DNA of 64,000 nucleotides, taken from Candidatus Latescibacterota bacterium (lineage in GTDB: Bacteria > Latescibacterota > UBA2968). Under the pieces are notes generated by a model. It was not told where the DNA came from. It saw only the letters and a list, made by a program, of their open reading frames with translations, and searched no databases. Every line of letters starts with the position of its first letter. The first letter of the stretch is position 1. This document shows positions 41,012 to 48,391 of this stretch, in pieces. The stretch spans positions 1 through 64,000 of the forward strand of contig JAJDYX010000005.1 in NCBI GenBank assembly GCA_022824945.1. Reading direction: 5' to 3'. The position numbers and the translations under genes were made by a program.

Positions 41012-41584
41012 GTGGAAGCTTTTATTATTATGATTACTCTGGTTATTGTAGTCCTGGTGATTGGTGGTCTCTGGGCAAAACGTTTCTTTGGCTACTCATG
41101 CGAGAAGTGTGGAACCAAACTACAGCCCTTTGAAAAATTGTCCGATGATGACAAGGCCGATATTCTGGCGTATTTCAGACGTTTCGAGGACCGCGAGCCA
41201 GATGTAGAGGACATTTTTGCGTGTGGAAATTGTCTGGTGGTGTACGATGACTTTTCGGAATGGTCCTGCAAGGTGTGCAACTCTGCAGGTCTATCATATA
41301 TAGGTGCCATGGCATCTCCTAATGAGTGGGTGAAATTCCAGGGACGCAACAAAAACCTGATTGAACAAATTGAGTGCCTGCGATGTCAAAGAAAGCCTCA
41401 GGGGCGTTGGGATTGTGTCCTCTGTGACACAGAGATCAAGATAAAGGCGTGCCGGCGTTGCTATTCAATCTATGCCCAGATGCCTGTTAATGGCAGTCGA
41501 TACAGCTTTTATGTCCTGCTTTCGGACAGGGAGATCATCAAGGACTCACCCGACTCAAAGTGGTGTGTATTTGAAGCTGAGTAA
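41012..41584 (+). CDS. Membrane-anchored multi-zinc-ribbon protein
   Basis: 190 aa from GTG with GAGGAA upstream. One N-terminal transmembrane helix (IIMITLVIVVLVIGGLW) is followed by four CxxC pairs in the cytoplasmic part: CEKC, CGNC with CKVC, CLRC with CVLC, and CRRC. That is enough cysteines for about three or four zinc ribbons. No catalytic domain is recognised. It converges on another zinc-ribbon gene, and the two share one terminator. Confidence 0.65.
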   Translation: MEAFIIMITLVIVVLVIGGLWAKRFFGYSCEKCGTKLQPFEKLSDDDKADILAYFRRFEDREPDVEDIFACGNCLVVYDDFSEWSCKVCNSAGLSYIGAMASPNEWVKFQGRNKNLIEQIECLRCQRKPQGRWDCVLCDTEIKIKACRRCYSIYAQMPVNGSRYSFYVLLSDREIIKDSPDSKWCVFEAE

Positions 41585-41621
41585 ACGATTATATGCAAAG
41601 CGGTTTGAGAACATAATAAAA

Positions 41622-41655
41622 AATCCCCCATCGCGCGTTATTGCGATGGGGGATT
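41622..41655. terminator. Bidirectional terminator between two zinc-ribbon genes
   Basis: AATCCCCCATCGC pairs perfectly with GCGATGGGGGATT (13 bp, 8-nt loop). GATTTTT follows on the plus strand, and GATTTTTTATTA on the minus strand. Confidence 0.92.
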
Positions 41656-41686
41656 GATTTTTGGGGTGGGCGGGCTGACTGCTTTC

Positions 41687-42463
41687 TCACACTTTCCCTT
41701 GCTCGAGCAATTTGAGGAAGGTCTCGTCTTCGCCCAGGTAGCGTTTGTTGCACAGGTCGCAATCGAGGCAGGAGCGTTCGTAGCAATTTTTGTGAATGCG
41801 AATGGGGTATTGTTTTTGGAAGGCTTCGTTGCATTTGTCCGAACAGAAGACATAGCGCATCTGGGTGGTGCCGAAGGCCGCATAGACAATGATATTTTCA
41901 TCACCATCATCGGCGAGTGCTTTTTCGCACCAGCTACATATTCCCGTTTCCTCTTTTGCGCGGGATTCGCGTTTGCGCTGGATTTCTTCGTCGGTCCAGG
42001 AAAATTCGATGTATTCGACATTTTCTTTTGGGACTTTGGCGCGTACAACGCCATTTGTGATGCCGAGTACAAAGTCGCCTTTGGTGTCAAATGTGGTGCC
42101 GCATTCGATGATACGGCCACTTTGCAAGTGGATGTGAGATTGGCCTTCTTCGGGAGAGATGAATGAAAACCAACCGCAACTGGAACACACAGTTGTAAAG
42201 AGGAATTGACGCAGGGTTTTGTGTCCGCAGGATGGACAGTGGCCCTCTTGCATGAGTCTCAGGTCGCGCAGGGAGGCTCTGGCGGCTTCTCGCACGGTTT
42301 CATTGACTTCGTCAAGGGCTTCGTCGAGATCATCTTGATCCTCTTGTGCGAGGAGGTCCATGGCTTCCTGAACGTGCTCGTCTTGCCCTTCGATGTGGAT
42401 TTGTCTTTCTTTGCTTGTACCATTGTCTGGTTCAGCATTTTTACTAAAGAAACGTCTCAGCAT
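41687..42463 (-). CDS. Zinc-ribbon protein of unknown function
   Basis: 258 aa from the ATG at 42463, favoured over a GTG four codons earlier because GTGAGGA lies at the right distance. An acidic helical region (residues about 20-65, EAMDLLAQEDQDDLDEALDE) is followed by a zinc ribbon CPSCG...CSSC, a beta-rich middle (GRIIECGTTFDTKGDFVLGI) and a second metal region with CSWC, FCSDKC and CLDCDLC. The last part resembles MYM/TRASH-like treble-clef fingers. No family is assigned. A good promoter lies about 75 bp upstream. Confidence 0.65.
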   Translation of the reverse strand: MLRRFFSKNAEPDNGTSKERQIHIEGQDEHVQEAMDLLAQEDQDDLDEALDEVNETVREAARASLRDLRLMQEGHCPSCGHKTLRQFLFTTVCSSCGWFSFISPEEGQSHIHLQSGRIIECGTTFDTKGDFVLGITNGVVRAKVPKENVEYIEFSWTDEEIQRKRESRAKEETGICSWCEKALADDGDENIIVYAAFGTTQMRYVFCSDKCNEAFQKQYPIRIHKNCYERSCLDCDLCNKRYLGEDETFLKLLEQGKV

Positions 42464-42512
42464 TTGGGTCCTCACTTGAAAGCGTCGAATACGATCTTTT
42501 ATACTTGCTTAT

Positions 42513-42541
42513 AAAGTAGGATATAAGACCGAATATGTCAA
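42513..42541 (-). promoter_or_regulatory. Sigma70 promoter of the zinc-ribbon gene
   Basis: Minus strand TTGACA, 17-bp spacer, TACTTT, about 50-80 bp upstream of the start codon. Confidence 0.6.
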
Positions 42542-42586
42542 CCTCGTACACAGGGAAAATAGAGGTAAATTTGGGGATATGGACTA

Positions 42587-43354
42587 TCAGAGCCGGTGCA
42601 TGTGGAATCCGCCGTCAACCGGGATTGCTGCGCCGGTTGTAAAGTCGAAATAGCCGAGTCCGATGGCGGCTACAGCTTTGCCAATATCGTCGGGTTGTCC
42701 CCACCTGCGGATGGGGGTCAGGCCATCGGCTATCAGGTGATCGTATTTTTCTTTTACGGGTCCTGTCATGTCGGTCTGGATGATGCCCGGTTGGATTTCA
42801 TTGACGGGGATGCCGTGTTCTGCGAGCCGGTCGGCAAATAGGCGCGTCATCATGCTCAGGCCGGCTTTTGAGACGCAGTATTCGCCGCGCGCTGTTGAAG
42901 AGGTGTAGGCTGATATAGAAGTGATGACGACGATGCGCGGTGTTTGTATTTTGCCTTGTTCTTTGAGTGCGATCATGTGGTTTGCCGCGTATTGGGTTAA
43001 AAAGTAGGGTCCTTTGAGGTTGGTGTTCATGACGTCTTCATAGCTTTCTGGCGTGGCTTCGAGGATGTCGGCGCGCACGCGGGGGGCAATGCCGGCGTTG
43101 TTGACGAGCATGTCGAGGCGGCCAAAGGCGTCGAGTGTGGTATCCACAAGGCGTTTGCCATCTTCTATGCGGGTTATGTCGCCCTGGCAAATGTGGACGT
43201 TTTGTCCGCGTTCTCGAATACCTGCTGCAGTTTCTTCTGCTGCTGCCTGGTTGCCCGCGTAGTTGACGAGGATGTCGTAACCCGCGTCGGCAAGGCAAAG
43301 CGCAATGCCTCTGCCGATGCCTCTGCTGGATCCGGTGACGAGTGCTGCTGGCAT
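42587..43354 (-). CDS. Short-chain dehydrogenase/reductase (3-ketoacyl-ACP reductase-like)
   Basis: 255 aa from the ATG at 43354, preceded by CAGGAGG. Rossmann motif VTGSSRGIGRGIAL, NNAGIAP, catalytic serine in VITSISAYTSS, Y-x3-K as EYCVSKAGL, and PGIIQTDM. The C-terminus (TTGAAIPVDGGFHMHRL) is typical. NAD(P)-dependent; in this setting a sugar or sugar-acid dehydrogenase is as likely as a fatty-acid role. It stands alone. Confidence 0.92.
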   Translation of the reverse strand: MPAALVTGSSRGIGRGIALCLADAGYDILVNYAGNQAAAEETAAGIRERGQNVHICQGDITRIEDGKRLVDTTLDAFGRLDMLVNNAGIAPRVRADILEATPESYEDVMNTNLKGPYFLTQYAANHMIALKEQGKIQTPRIVVITSISAYTSSTARGEYCVSKAGLSMMTRLFADRLAEHGIPVNEIQPGIIQTDMTGPVKEKYDHLIADGLTPIRRWGQPDDIGKAVAAIGLGYFDFTTGAAIPVDGGFHMHRL

Positions 43355-43430
43355 GTTTCCTCCTGTTTTTTTGTTGCAAATATTCTTTATAGGGATAAGA
43401 TAACTGATGTTACACATGTCTGGCGTTTTT

Positions 43431-43560
43431 GTCATGCTGAGTGGAGTGGAACGGAGCCGAAGCATCTTTTCCACCTGAGTTGGTAGGAGATGAACTGGCC
43501 TGAGAAGCGGCCAGTTGTACCCCGCTCCTTCGCCTCCACTACGTTACGGCTCAGAATGAC
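43431..43560. repeat. Palindrome-ended dispersed repeat of 130 bp
   Basis: The ends are near-perfect inverted repeats (GTCATGCTGAG and CTCAGAATGAC, 10 of 11). Inside lies the hairpin AACTGGCC/GGCCAGTT at 43493-43516, related to 7427-7455. There is no coding potential, so it looks like a non-autonomous or REP-type element. Confidence 0.6.
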
Positions 43561-43613
43561 AGGCGTATTATATTGTGCCTCTGCGTAACGCCAGTAAGAT
43601 ACGATATATAGGG

Positions 43614-43700
43614 GTGACTACTCCCAACGCTAAAGCACTCTGCGAGTGGGCTTCTTGGTGGTTATTCCACCTGACGTTGTAGCCCCAACGTCAATATGTT
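43614..43700 (-). ncRNA. Predicted omega/reRNA of the TnpB element (3' end)
   Basis: Downstream of tnpB, the minus strand contains GAAGCCCACTCGCAGAGTGC followed by TTTAGCGTTGGGAGTAGTCAC, which matches the usual form of IS605-group right ends: a short stem, a TTTA-rich loop and a terminal GTAGT(T)CAC. In this group the transcript covering the right end guides TnpB, and the guide is the sequence just beyond the end, here from 43613 leftwards. The 5' limit of the RNA is not known. Confidence 0.5.
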
Positions 43701-44780
43701 TATCGCAGCATTATGGTCTCTGTCCGTCGTATAGCCACACGCCTTGCAATGATGCACACGCTGAGAAAGAGATTTCTTTTCCCTGTGTCCGCATGCCGAG
43801 CAATCTTGTGACGTATAATCAGGCTTGACGGCTTTGAATCCAATACCAGCTTCTTCCGCTTTGTATTCGAGACAACGCCGAAACAGTGACCACGCTGCAT
43901 CTGAGATGCTCTTTGATAAACGACGGTTCTTTTGCATCTTTTTCGCGTCTAACTTTTCTGTTGCAACAAAGCCATACTTATTGACGACTTTTCGAGCTTC
44001 TTGATGCACAAAATTATGTCGTCTATTACGGATACGCTCGTGCACTCTGGCAACAGTCTTACGCGCTTTCTCTCGTTTCTTTGGCGACGCTTTTTTTACT
44101 TTGTCCCACTTGCGCTGTGCTTTGGCAAGCACCTTTTCCTCTTTACGAAAAAAGCGAGGATTGGCTATCTTCTCTCTGTCGGAAAACATGGCAAAATTAT
44201 CAAGTCCCACGTCAATGCCAACGGCGGGGCCAGCGTCTGTTTTTTTAGGCGCGTCGCCTATGTCACAAGAGATAGTAACAAACCACTTGCCCGTGGCTGT
44301 GCGTCTGAGCGTGCAAGACTTAGGCATACCCTCAAGGGGTCTGTGCTGCACAATCCGAATACAGCCTATTTTGCCTAATCGCAAGCCCTTATCGTCCAAT
44401 CGGCAACCATTGGAAAACTGAGGATAGGTGATAGAATCATAGCGATTCTGACCCTTGTATCTGGGGAAGCCAGCTTTCTCGCCCGTCTTTGCCCGCTCTT
44501 TAATACGACGAAAGAACGCCTTGAATGCAAGATCAACCCGTACCGCAACCTGTTGCAACACCTGACTATACACTTGCGTAAATTCAGGTCGTTGTTTCTT
44601 CATCAATGGAATGGTTTTTATCTGGTCATAGCAGGACAAAGACTGATGCTTTTGCTCCCAGGCTTGTACTCTCACGCAAAGAAGCTGGTTGTACAGCAAG
44701 CGACATTCTTCACTATGCGCCGTCAGGATTTTCTCCTGTTTTTTCGTCGGGCGCAATCTGTATTTGAAGGACTTAAGCAT
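43662..44780 (-). CDS. tnpB: RNA-guided endonuclease TnpB
   Basis: 372 aa. The N-terminal part (MLKSFKYRLRPTKKQEKILT) and helical wedge region are typical. The split RuvC nuclease has all three acidic residues: D190 in GIDVGLDNF, E275 in ATEKLD, and the DRDHNAAINI aspartates at 353-355. A zinc finger lies between them (C327, C330, C345, C348). So it appears catalytically intact. TnpB cleaves DNA under guidance from an RNA made from the element end, next to a transposon-associated motif. No TnpA is nearby, so mobility would depend on a transposase elsewhere. Confidence 0.93.
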   Translation of the reverse strand: MLKSFKYRLRPTKKQEKILTAHSEECRLLYNQLLCVRVQAWEQKHQSLSCYDQIKTIPLMKKQRPEFTQVYSQVLQQVAVRVDLAFKAFFRRIKERAKTGEKAGFPRYKGQNRYDSITYPQFSNGCRLDDKGLRLGKIGCIRIVQHRPLEGMPKSCTLRRTATGKWFVTISCDIGDAPKKTDAGPAVGIDVGLDNFAMFSDREKIANPRFFRKEEKVLAKAQRKWDKVKKASPKKREKARKTVARVHERIRNRRHNFVHQEARKVVNKYGFVATEKLDAKKMQKNRRLSKSISDAAWSLFRRCLEYKAEEAGIGFKAVKPDYTSQDCSACGHREKKSLSQRVHHCKACGYTTDRDHNAAINILTLGLQRQVE

Positions 44781-44914
44781 AATAAAAATATATACTTATG
44801 AGTGTATTTTGTCAACCCATTTTTCGTGGAACTATCGGACGAATCACAATGCCTCACCGCCCACAATCCCTTGATGATTGTGCCCCAACGCTAAAGCACT
44901 ACCCCATAAGCATG

Positions 44915-45000
44915 TCCCTGCGAAAGCAGGGATTCGTAGAGCCACTTGCAAAACAACGCTCGCTAACTCGCGTCTGCTTCCCATCGCTAAAGCCGATGGG
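44915..45000. repeat. Hairpin remnants between the TnpB element and the oxidoreductase gene
   Basis: TCCCTGC-GAAA-GCAGGGA (44915-44932) and CCCATCG-ctaaagc-CGATGGG (44980-45000) are two perfect 7-bp hairpins. The second resembles an IS605 right-end hairpin. No gene is visible between 44781 and 45017. Confidence 0.5.
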
Positions 45001-45017
45001 TTTTACGGGCTATCTGA

Positions 45018-45054
45018 TAAAAAAAACCCACCCGCTATCCTCGCGAGTGGGTTT
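45018..45054 (-). terminator. Rho-independent terminator of the oxidoreductase gene
   Basis: On the minus strand AAACCCACTCGC pairs with GCGGGTGGGTTT, with one mismatch, followed by a run of eight Ts. It lies about 20 bp beyond the stop at 45075. Confidence 0.88.
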
Positions 45055-45074
45055 CTGCGATCCTCATCATCCCA

Positions 45075-46112
45075 TCAATCAAACTCCGAAAGCTTGACCG
45101 TGCGCCCCTCCGACGCCGAAAGATCCGCGGCAAAATTGACGCGATGGGTCTCAAAAGCAATATCAAAATTCGTACGCTCCATCGGCTCATTGGCATTAAT
45201 ACCATCCACAAACGCCTGGAACTGCGGCTCATAAGGATGATCTGCCACATCGCCAGAGTCAATCAACGACGTCTCGAGCGTACTCCACCTCTCTTTGCTC
45301 ATACCGTGCAACTTGTGCGAATAGATCCGATTATCCAGCAAGCTACCTTCGGAACCCACGAGATGAATATGAAAATAATAGGGCTGCAAGCAATCGACAC
45401 ACGACGTCACCTTCGCCGCATTGCCATTGGCAAATTTGAGAAGAGAAACCGTGGTCGTATCGTACTCATAAGGCTCAAAAATATCAGATTTTGATCTCGT
45501 GGCCAGACTGGTCACCTCTGCCACATCGCCATCCATAAAAAACAAACATGCATCCAGAGCGTGACACCCTGCGGTGAGCAAACTCGATCCGGCAAAATCC
45601 TTCTTCACATTCCATTCAAATTGACCATACCAGGGACCAATCCCGTGGTAGTAATCAACCTCGCCATAGTGCAACTCGCCGAGCAACCCCTCGTCAATAA
45701 TCGAGCGGATCATAGAAAAATGCGCGCTAAAGCGGCACTCAAAACAAACGCAAGACTGCACACCGGCTGCGACAATCGCATCGCGCACCCGTTTGAGATC
45801 CTCATAAGACAGACAAATAGGCTTTTCAATAAGCAGGTGCTTGCCCGCCTCGGCAGCCGCAACCGCCTGATCCGCGTGAAATTTGTGTGGCGTGCAAATA
45901 TCGATAATATGAATATCGGGATCTGCGATCAGATCATCGTAATTCTTATACGCCTTCAAAGGCGTGCCGTATTCTGCTGCAAGATCATCCTCGTTGTGAT
46001 CCCGGCGAGAACATATCGCCGTGACATTTGCGCCATTGACCGCCTTAAACGTATCAATATGCGCCCCGGCTACCCAGCCGAGTCCAACAATGCCGACATT
46101 GAGATCGCTCAT
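45075..46112 (-). CDS. Gfo/Idh/MocA family oxidoreductase
   Basis: 345 aa. NAD(P)-binding Rossmann start [17 protein letters not shown], then [20 protein letters not shown], and the conserved [13 protein letters not shown] containing the catalytic-type lysine of E-K-P. The C-terminal alpha/beta domain has [20 protein letters not shown] and [20 protein letters not shown], with a histidine in the usual H position. Probably a sugar or cyclitol dehydrogenase. AAAGGAGG precedes the ATG. Own terminator; located just right of the composition switch. Confidence 0.9.
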   Translation of the reverse strand: MSDLNVGIVGLGWVAGAHIDTFKAVNGANVTAICSRRDHNEDDLAAEYGTPLKAYKNYDDLIADPDIHIIDICTPHKFHADQAVAAAEAGKHLLIEKPICLSYEDLKRVRDAIVAAGVQSCVCFECRFSAHFSMIRSIIDEGLLGELHYGEVDYYHGIGPWYGQFEWNVKKDFAGSSLLTAGCHALDACLFFMDGDVAEVTSLATRSKSDIFEPYEYDTTTVSLLKFANGNAAKVTSCVDCLQPYYFHIHLVGSEGSLLDNRIYSHKLHGMSKERWSTLETSLIDSGDVADHPYEPQFQAFVDGINANEPMERTNFDIAFETHRVNFAADLSASEGRTVKLSEFD

Positions 46113-46173
46113 GAAAGCCTCCTTTGAGCCGGAGCTTTTTTACCCCGGCTCATTTATTTCCAGCATCCCCAAT

Positions 46174-46413
46174 TCACGAAATCCGACTTTGAATATGCGG
46201 TTGAATTTCCTCGTATTCCGGAAAGCGTTTCTCCTTGAGCTTGGAGAACACCAGTTCGCCATCAACCGTAACCTCAAAGCGACCACCGCTGGACGGAATC
46301 AGGGTAATAGCTTCGATATCCTGCTTAAACGCATTGACAATTTGATCCGTCATCCCGACGGATTGTGGTTCATAGCCTCAAGATGCACAATATTCAATTT
46401 CTACCCGGGCCAT
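46174..46413 (-). CDS. SelW/Rdx-type selenoprotein with in-frame UGA (Sec12)
   Basis: 79 residues if the TGA at 46378-46380 is read as selenocysteine: MARVEIEYCASUGYEPQSV... The pattern V-E-I-E-Y-C-x-x-U-G-Y at the N-terminus is the redox motif of the SelT/SelW/SelH (Rdx) family, in which C-x-x-U or C-x-x-C forms the active site. The remainder, including FKQDIEAITLIPSSGGRFEV, VDGELVFSKLKEKRFPEYEE and IQPHI, also fits that family's thioredoxin-like fold and length. A strong Shine-Dalgarno, AAGGAGG, stands 6 bases before the ATG. A bacterial SECIS-like hairpin begins 14 nt after the UGA. Conventional ORF calling misses the gene. Sec machinery (SelA, SelB, SelC, SelD) is not in the window, so decoding is inferred. 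Confidence 0.85.
46337..46366 (-). promoter_or_regulatory. Bacterial SECIS-like hairpin within the selenoprotein mRNA
   Basis: On the mRNA, ATCCGTC pairs with GACGGAT (7 bp) around the loop GGGAU. An outer ACAA/UUGU pairing across a bulge extends it. The loop guanines lie about 22 nt after the UGA. Bacterial SECIS elements recognised by SelB are small stem-loops just after the UGA, with a G in the first loop positions. Confidence 0.75.
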
Positions 46414-46504
46414 GTGACGCCTCCTTTTGAAAAGAGTGAAAAAAGAGTGAGCGACCTTGTGAAAGAGGCTCTTCGACATATCATGCCTCCTACATTATAA
46501 CCAA

Positions 46505-47263
46505 TTAAAAAACTGCTTGCCTGAAAAATACACCCGTGCGTTTGGGCAAAAAAGACGCGAGATCTTCGAGATCGAGATCCACGCCCAATTCTCTTGCCGC
46601 ATGACGGATATTTTGCCAGCAATCCGCACAGTCATCCCCAGCGAGCAACCCATCAACCTGCCTCGAAAACGCCCTCGCCTCGCGGCGGTCCACAGGGAAA
46701 GGATAATCAGCCGTGCGGAAAAAGTCACCAACAAAATCATAGTGCCGCCGACGTTCTCTGGAAAAATCTGCATCCTCACGATGCACAGAAAGCCATTCCG
46801 CAGCCCGAATGAGATGATATCCAAAATATGCCATCGCCGGATTGGAAATCCGCGCCTTATTATGCCTAAGACTCTCCACATGCACACTGCGAATAACCGG
46901 ACCGGGCCAATAAATATCCTTGCGATACCGATCCGTGCGGCGATCATACCCAAAGCCATCGAGAACAAAACCACTCGTCGAGCGAATCGTCAGCGCCAAA
47001 CGCTTTTGCGAAAACCGATCGGGCTGCCGCATCAGAGCCTCACGCGTAAAATCCGGAATACCAAACAACGCGCTATACGCATAACAGAACACGACATAAG
47101 CATGTGACACAGGCAACCAGAACAGCTCACCGAGCTGCCGGGACAGAGCATCGTATTTCTCATCCAGAAAAAACCGCCCGTCGGACAGTGCGTCAGCCAC
47201 ACACACGGGTTCTGTTGAAAACGCATCAACAAGGGTCTGGATATCATCGCGGTTATTACTCAT
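46505..47263 (-). CDS. Protein of unknown function
   Basis: 252 aa, not recognised. The sequence is rich in aromatic residues and arginine: GELFWLPVSHAYVVFCYAYS, PDFTREALMRQPDRFSQKRL, NPAMAYFGYHLIRAAEWLSV, RRRHYDFVGDFFRTADYPFP, with two C-x2-C cysteines late (DDCADCW). The run of conserved-looking His/Tyr residues could bind a metal or heme, but there is no firm motif. It has no signal peptide. It lies 91 bp upstream of the selenoprotein gene in the same direction and may be co-transcribed with it. Confidence 0.7.
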   Translation of the reverse strand: MSNNRDDIQTLVDAFSTEPVCVADALSDGRFFLDEKYDALSRQLGELFWLPVSHAYVVFCYAYSALFGIPDFTREALMRQPDRFSQKRLALTIRSTSGFVLDGFGYDRRTDRYRKDIYWPGPVIRSVHVESLRHNKARISNPAMAYFGYHLIRAAEWLSVHREDADFSRERRRHYDFVGDFFRTADYPFPVDRREARAFSRQVDGLLAGDDCADCWQNIRHAARELGVDLDLEDLASFLPKRTGVFFRQAVF

Positions 47264-47302
47264 ACATTTCTTTCCGCCATCGAAAGCATAGCACGCGCAT
47301 CA

Positions 47303-47665
47303 TCAATCCCGTTCATAGAGTACTATTCCTTCTTTTAAGGCATGGGCAATAACATGGTTGGATAATTTTCCCAGTCTTTCAACCTCATCAGAAGCATAGA
47401 TCAAAAAATCTTGTGAAATAGGCGCATGGGCAAATCTTATCAAGAGCCTTGCCATTTGCTTTCGGCAAGCATTTTCACCTGTAAATGGCAGATCTTGAAT
47501 GAGCAGAAAGTCGAGATCGGAATCTTCATGGCCTTCGCCTCGTGCTTGAGACCCAAAAAGAATAATCTGCACGGGATCGACCTCATCCACAATGGCCTTG
47601 ACCATTTCCGCAATCATATCTTCCGTAGCGACTGCCATACCGTCCTCACGCTGTTTTGTTTTCAT
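47303..47665 (-). CDS. MNT-type nucleotidyltransferase domain protein
   Basis: 120 aa. IILFGSQARGEGHEDSDLDF near residues 35-54 is the G-S-x-A-R-G...S-D-x-D motif of minimal nucleotidyltransferases; the two aspartates would bind metal. Such proteins are usually antitoxins of HEPN-MNT systems, acting by adenylylating the HEPN toxin. No HEPN partner with an RxxxxH motif is recognisable beside it. The C-terminal helices (FAHAPISQDFLIYASDEVER) complete the domain. It is the last of several small TA-like genes on this strand. Confidence 0.85.
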   Translation of the reverse strand: MKTKQREDGMAVATEDMIAEMVKAIVDEVDPVQIILFGSQARGEGHEDSDLDFLLIQDLPFTGENACRKQMARLLIRFAHAPISQDFLIYASDEVERLGKLSNHVIAHALKEGIVLYERD

Positions 47666-47697
47666 CTATTTCAATAAGGGCATGTCTATAATCAAAT

Positions 47698-47886
47698 TTA
47701 ATCAGTTTGACCATCGCCCTCTGAGTTTTTAGAATCAGCGAATTTGTATTTGCCAGATCGTCTAAATTCTTTCTCTATCTTCTGGTAATGAGCGACCAAT
47801 CGACCAATATCGTGTCCAAATCTCGCTGAAATTTCATGTCGAATTCTGCGAACTTCATTAATCTCTTTATCTCTCATTTTAATCAT
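47698..47886 (-). CDS. Small basic protein, probable partner of the PIN-domain protein
   Basis: 62 aa, or 59 from a second ATG at 47877 that is better spaced from GGGAGGAG. The core EINEVRRIRHEISARFGHDI, GRLVAHYQKIEKEF resembles small proteins often found beside PIN-domain genes and sometimes annotated as antitoxins. It overlaps the PIN gene's stop by 8 bp (first start) or follows it directly. A toxin-antitoxin role is inferred from context only. Confidence 0.6.
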   Translation of the reverse strand: MIKMRDKEINEVRRIRHEISARFGHDIGRLVAHYQKIEKEFRRSGKYKFADSKNSEGDGQTD

Positions 47887-48391
47887 CTCCTCCCAAATAA
47901 TTTAATGGTGTCGTCAATTCCGGCATGGATAATCCCAGTTCTTGATTGATCTGCCTTATGAGATTAATCTTGTTAGCATTGGCAAGATGCCTACAATTCC
48001 AAGTTAGAAGTGCATCCACATTATGAAACGAGGCAATTGCCAGATGAAGCGCATCACCAGATGGATCTTGAGGCATTACCAACCTCTCAATATAGATTCG
48101 TGCGATATTCTCAATATAACCTGTAATTGGCAGCAGTTCGACATCTTTAAGCAAGTCAAGACGATCTTGAATTTTATCACTCGTCCCTCTGCTGATTTCC
48201 TCAATAACGGCGACACTTGATGTCAAGGTAAATATGCCAGCATATTCGTTCCACCATTGACGAGTCCAATTTTGTCTGACGCGGGATTCGGCATCGGTAC
48301 GCAATGTGTGGTAGAAACTGGGAATTGTCGTTTCAATGTATATGCGTTTCTGAAATTCTCCATTCATTAACATTGACTCCATCTTTCGCAT
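47879..48391 (-). CDS. PIN domain protein (VapC-like toxin candidate)
   Basis: Up to 170 aa. RIYIETTIPSFYHTL near residues 15-29 opens the PIN fold with E in place of the first D seen in classic VapC. SSVAVIEEISRG supplies the second acidic site, and GDALHLAIASFHNVDALLTW, then NCRHLANANK, supply the third acidic site and the conserved N. PIN proteins are metal-dependent RNases. The start lies inside the end of the HicB-like gene, and several ATGs (codons 4, 7, 9) compete. Clustered with HicB-like and small basic genes. Confidence 0.82.
   Translation of the reverse strand: MRKMESMLMNGEFQKRIYIETTIPSFYHTLRTDAESRVRQNWTRQWWNEYAGIFTLTSSVAVIEEISRGTSDKIQDRLDLLKDVELLPITGYIENIARIYIERLVMPQDPSGDALHLAIASFHNVDALLTWNCRHLANANKINLIRQINQELGLSMPELTTPLNYLGGDD

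Larger units (their letters stand above)
43614..44905 (-). mobile_element. IS605-group element carrying only tnpB
   Basis: The element contains an intact tnpB and no Y1 transposase. The right end is set by the terminal GTAGTCAC near 43614-43621. The left end is uncertain; it is placed near a 16-bp copy of CCCAACGCTAAAGCAC (44884-44899) that is identical to one inside the right end (43623-43638). Another CGCTAAAGC hairpin at 44980-45000 may be the remnant end of an older copy. Confidence 0.6.

Noticed and set aside
44760..44830. dif site at the composition switch
   Set aside because: AGCATAATAAAAATATATACTTATG recalls the two Xer half-sites only loosely in its outer parts, and the spacing between CATAA and TTATG is about 13 bp instead of the required 6.
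46021..46500. 159-residue plus-strand frame over the selenoprotein
   Set aside because: It is antisense to the selenoprotein and the oxidoreductase start, has no family similarity and no ribosome-binding site.
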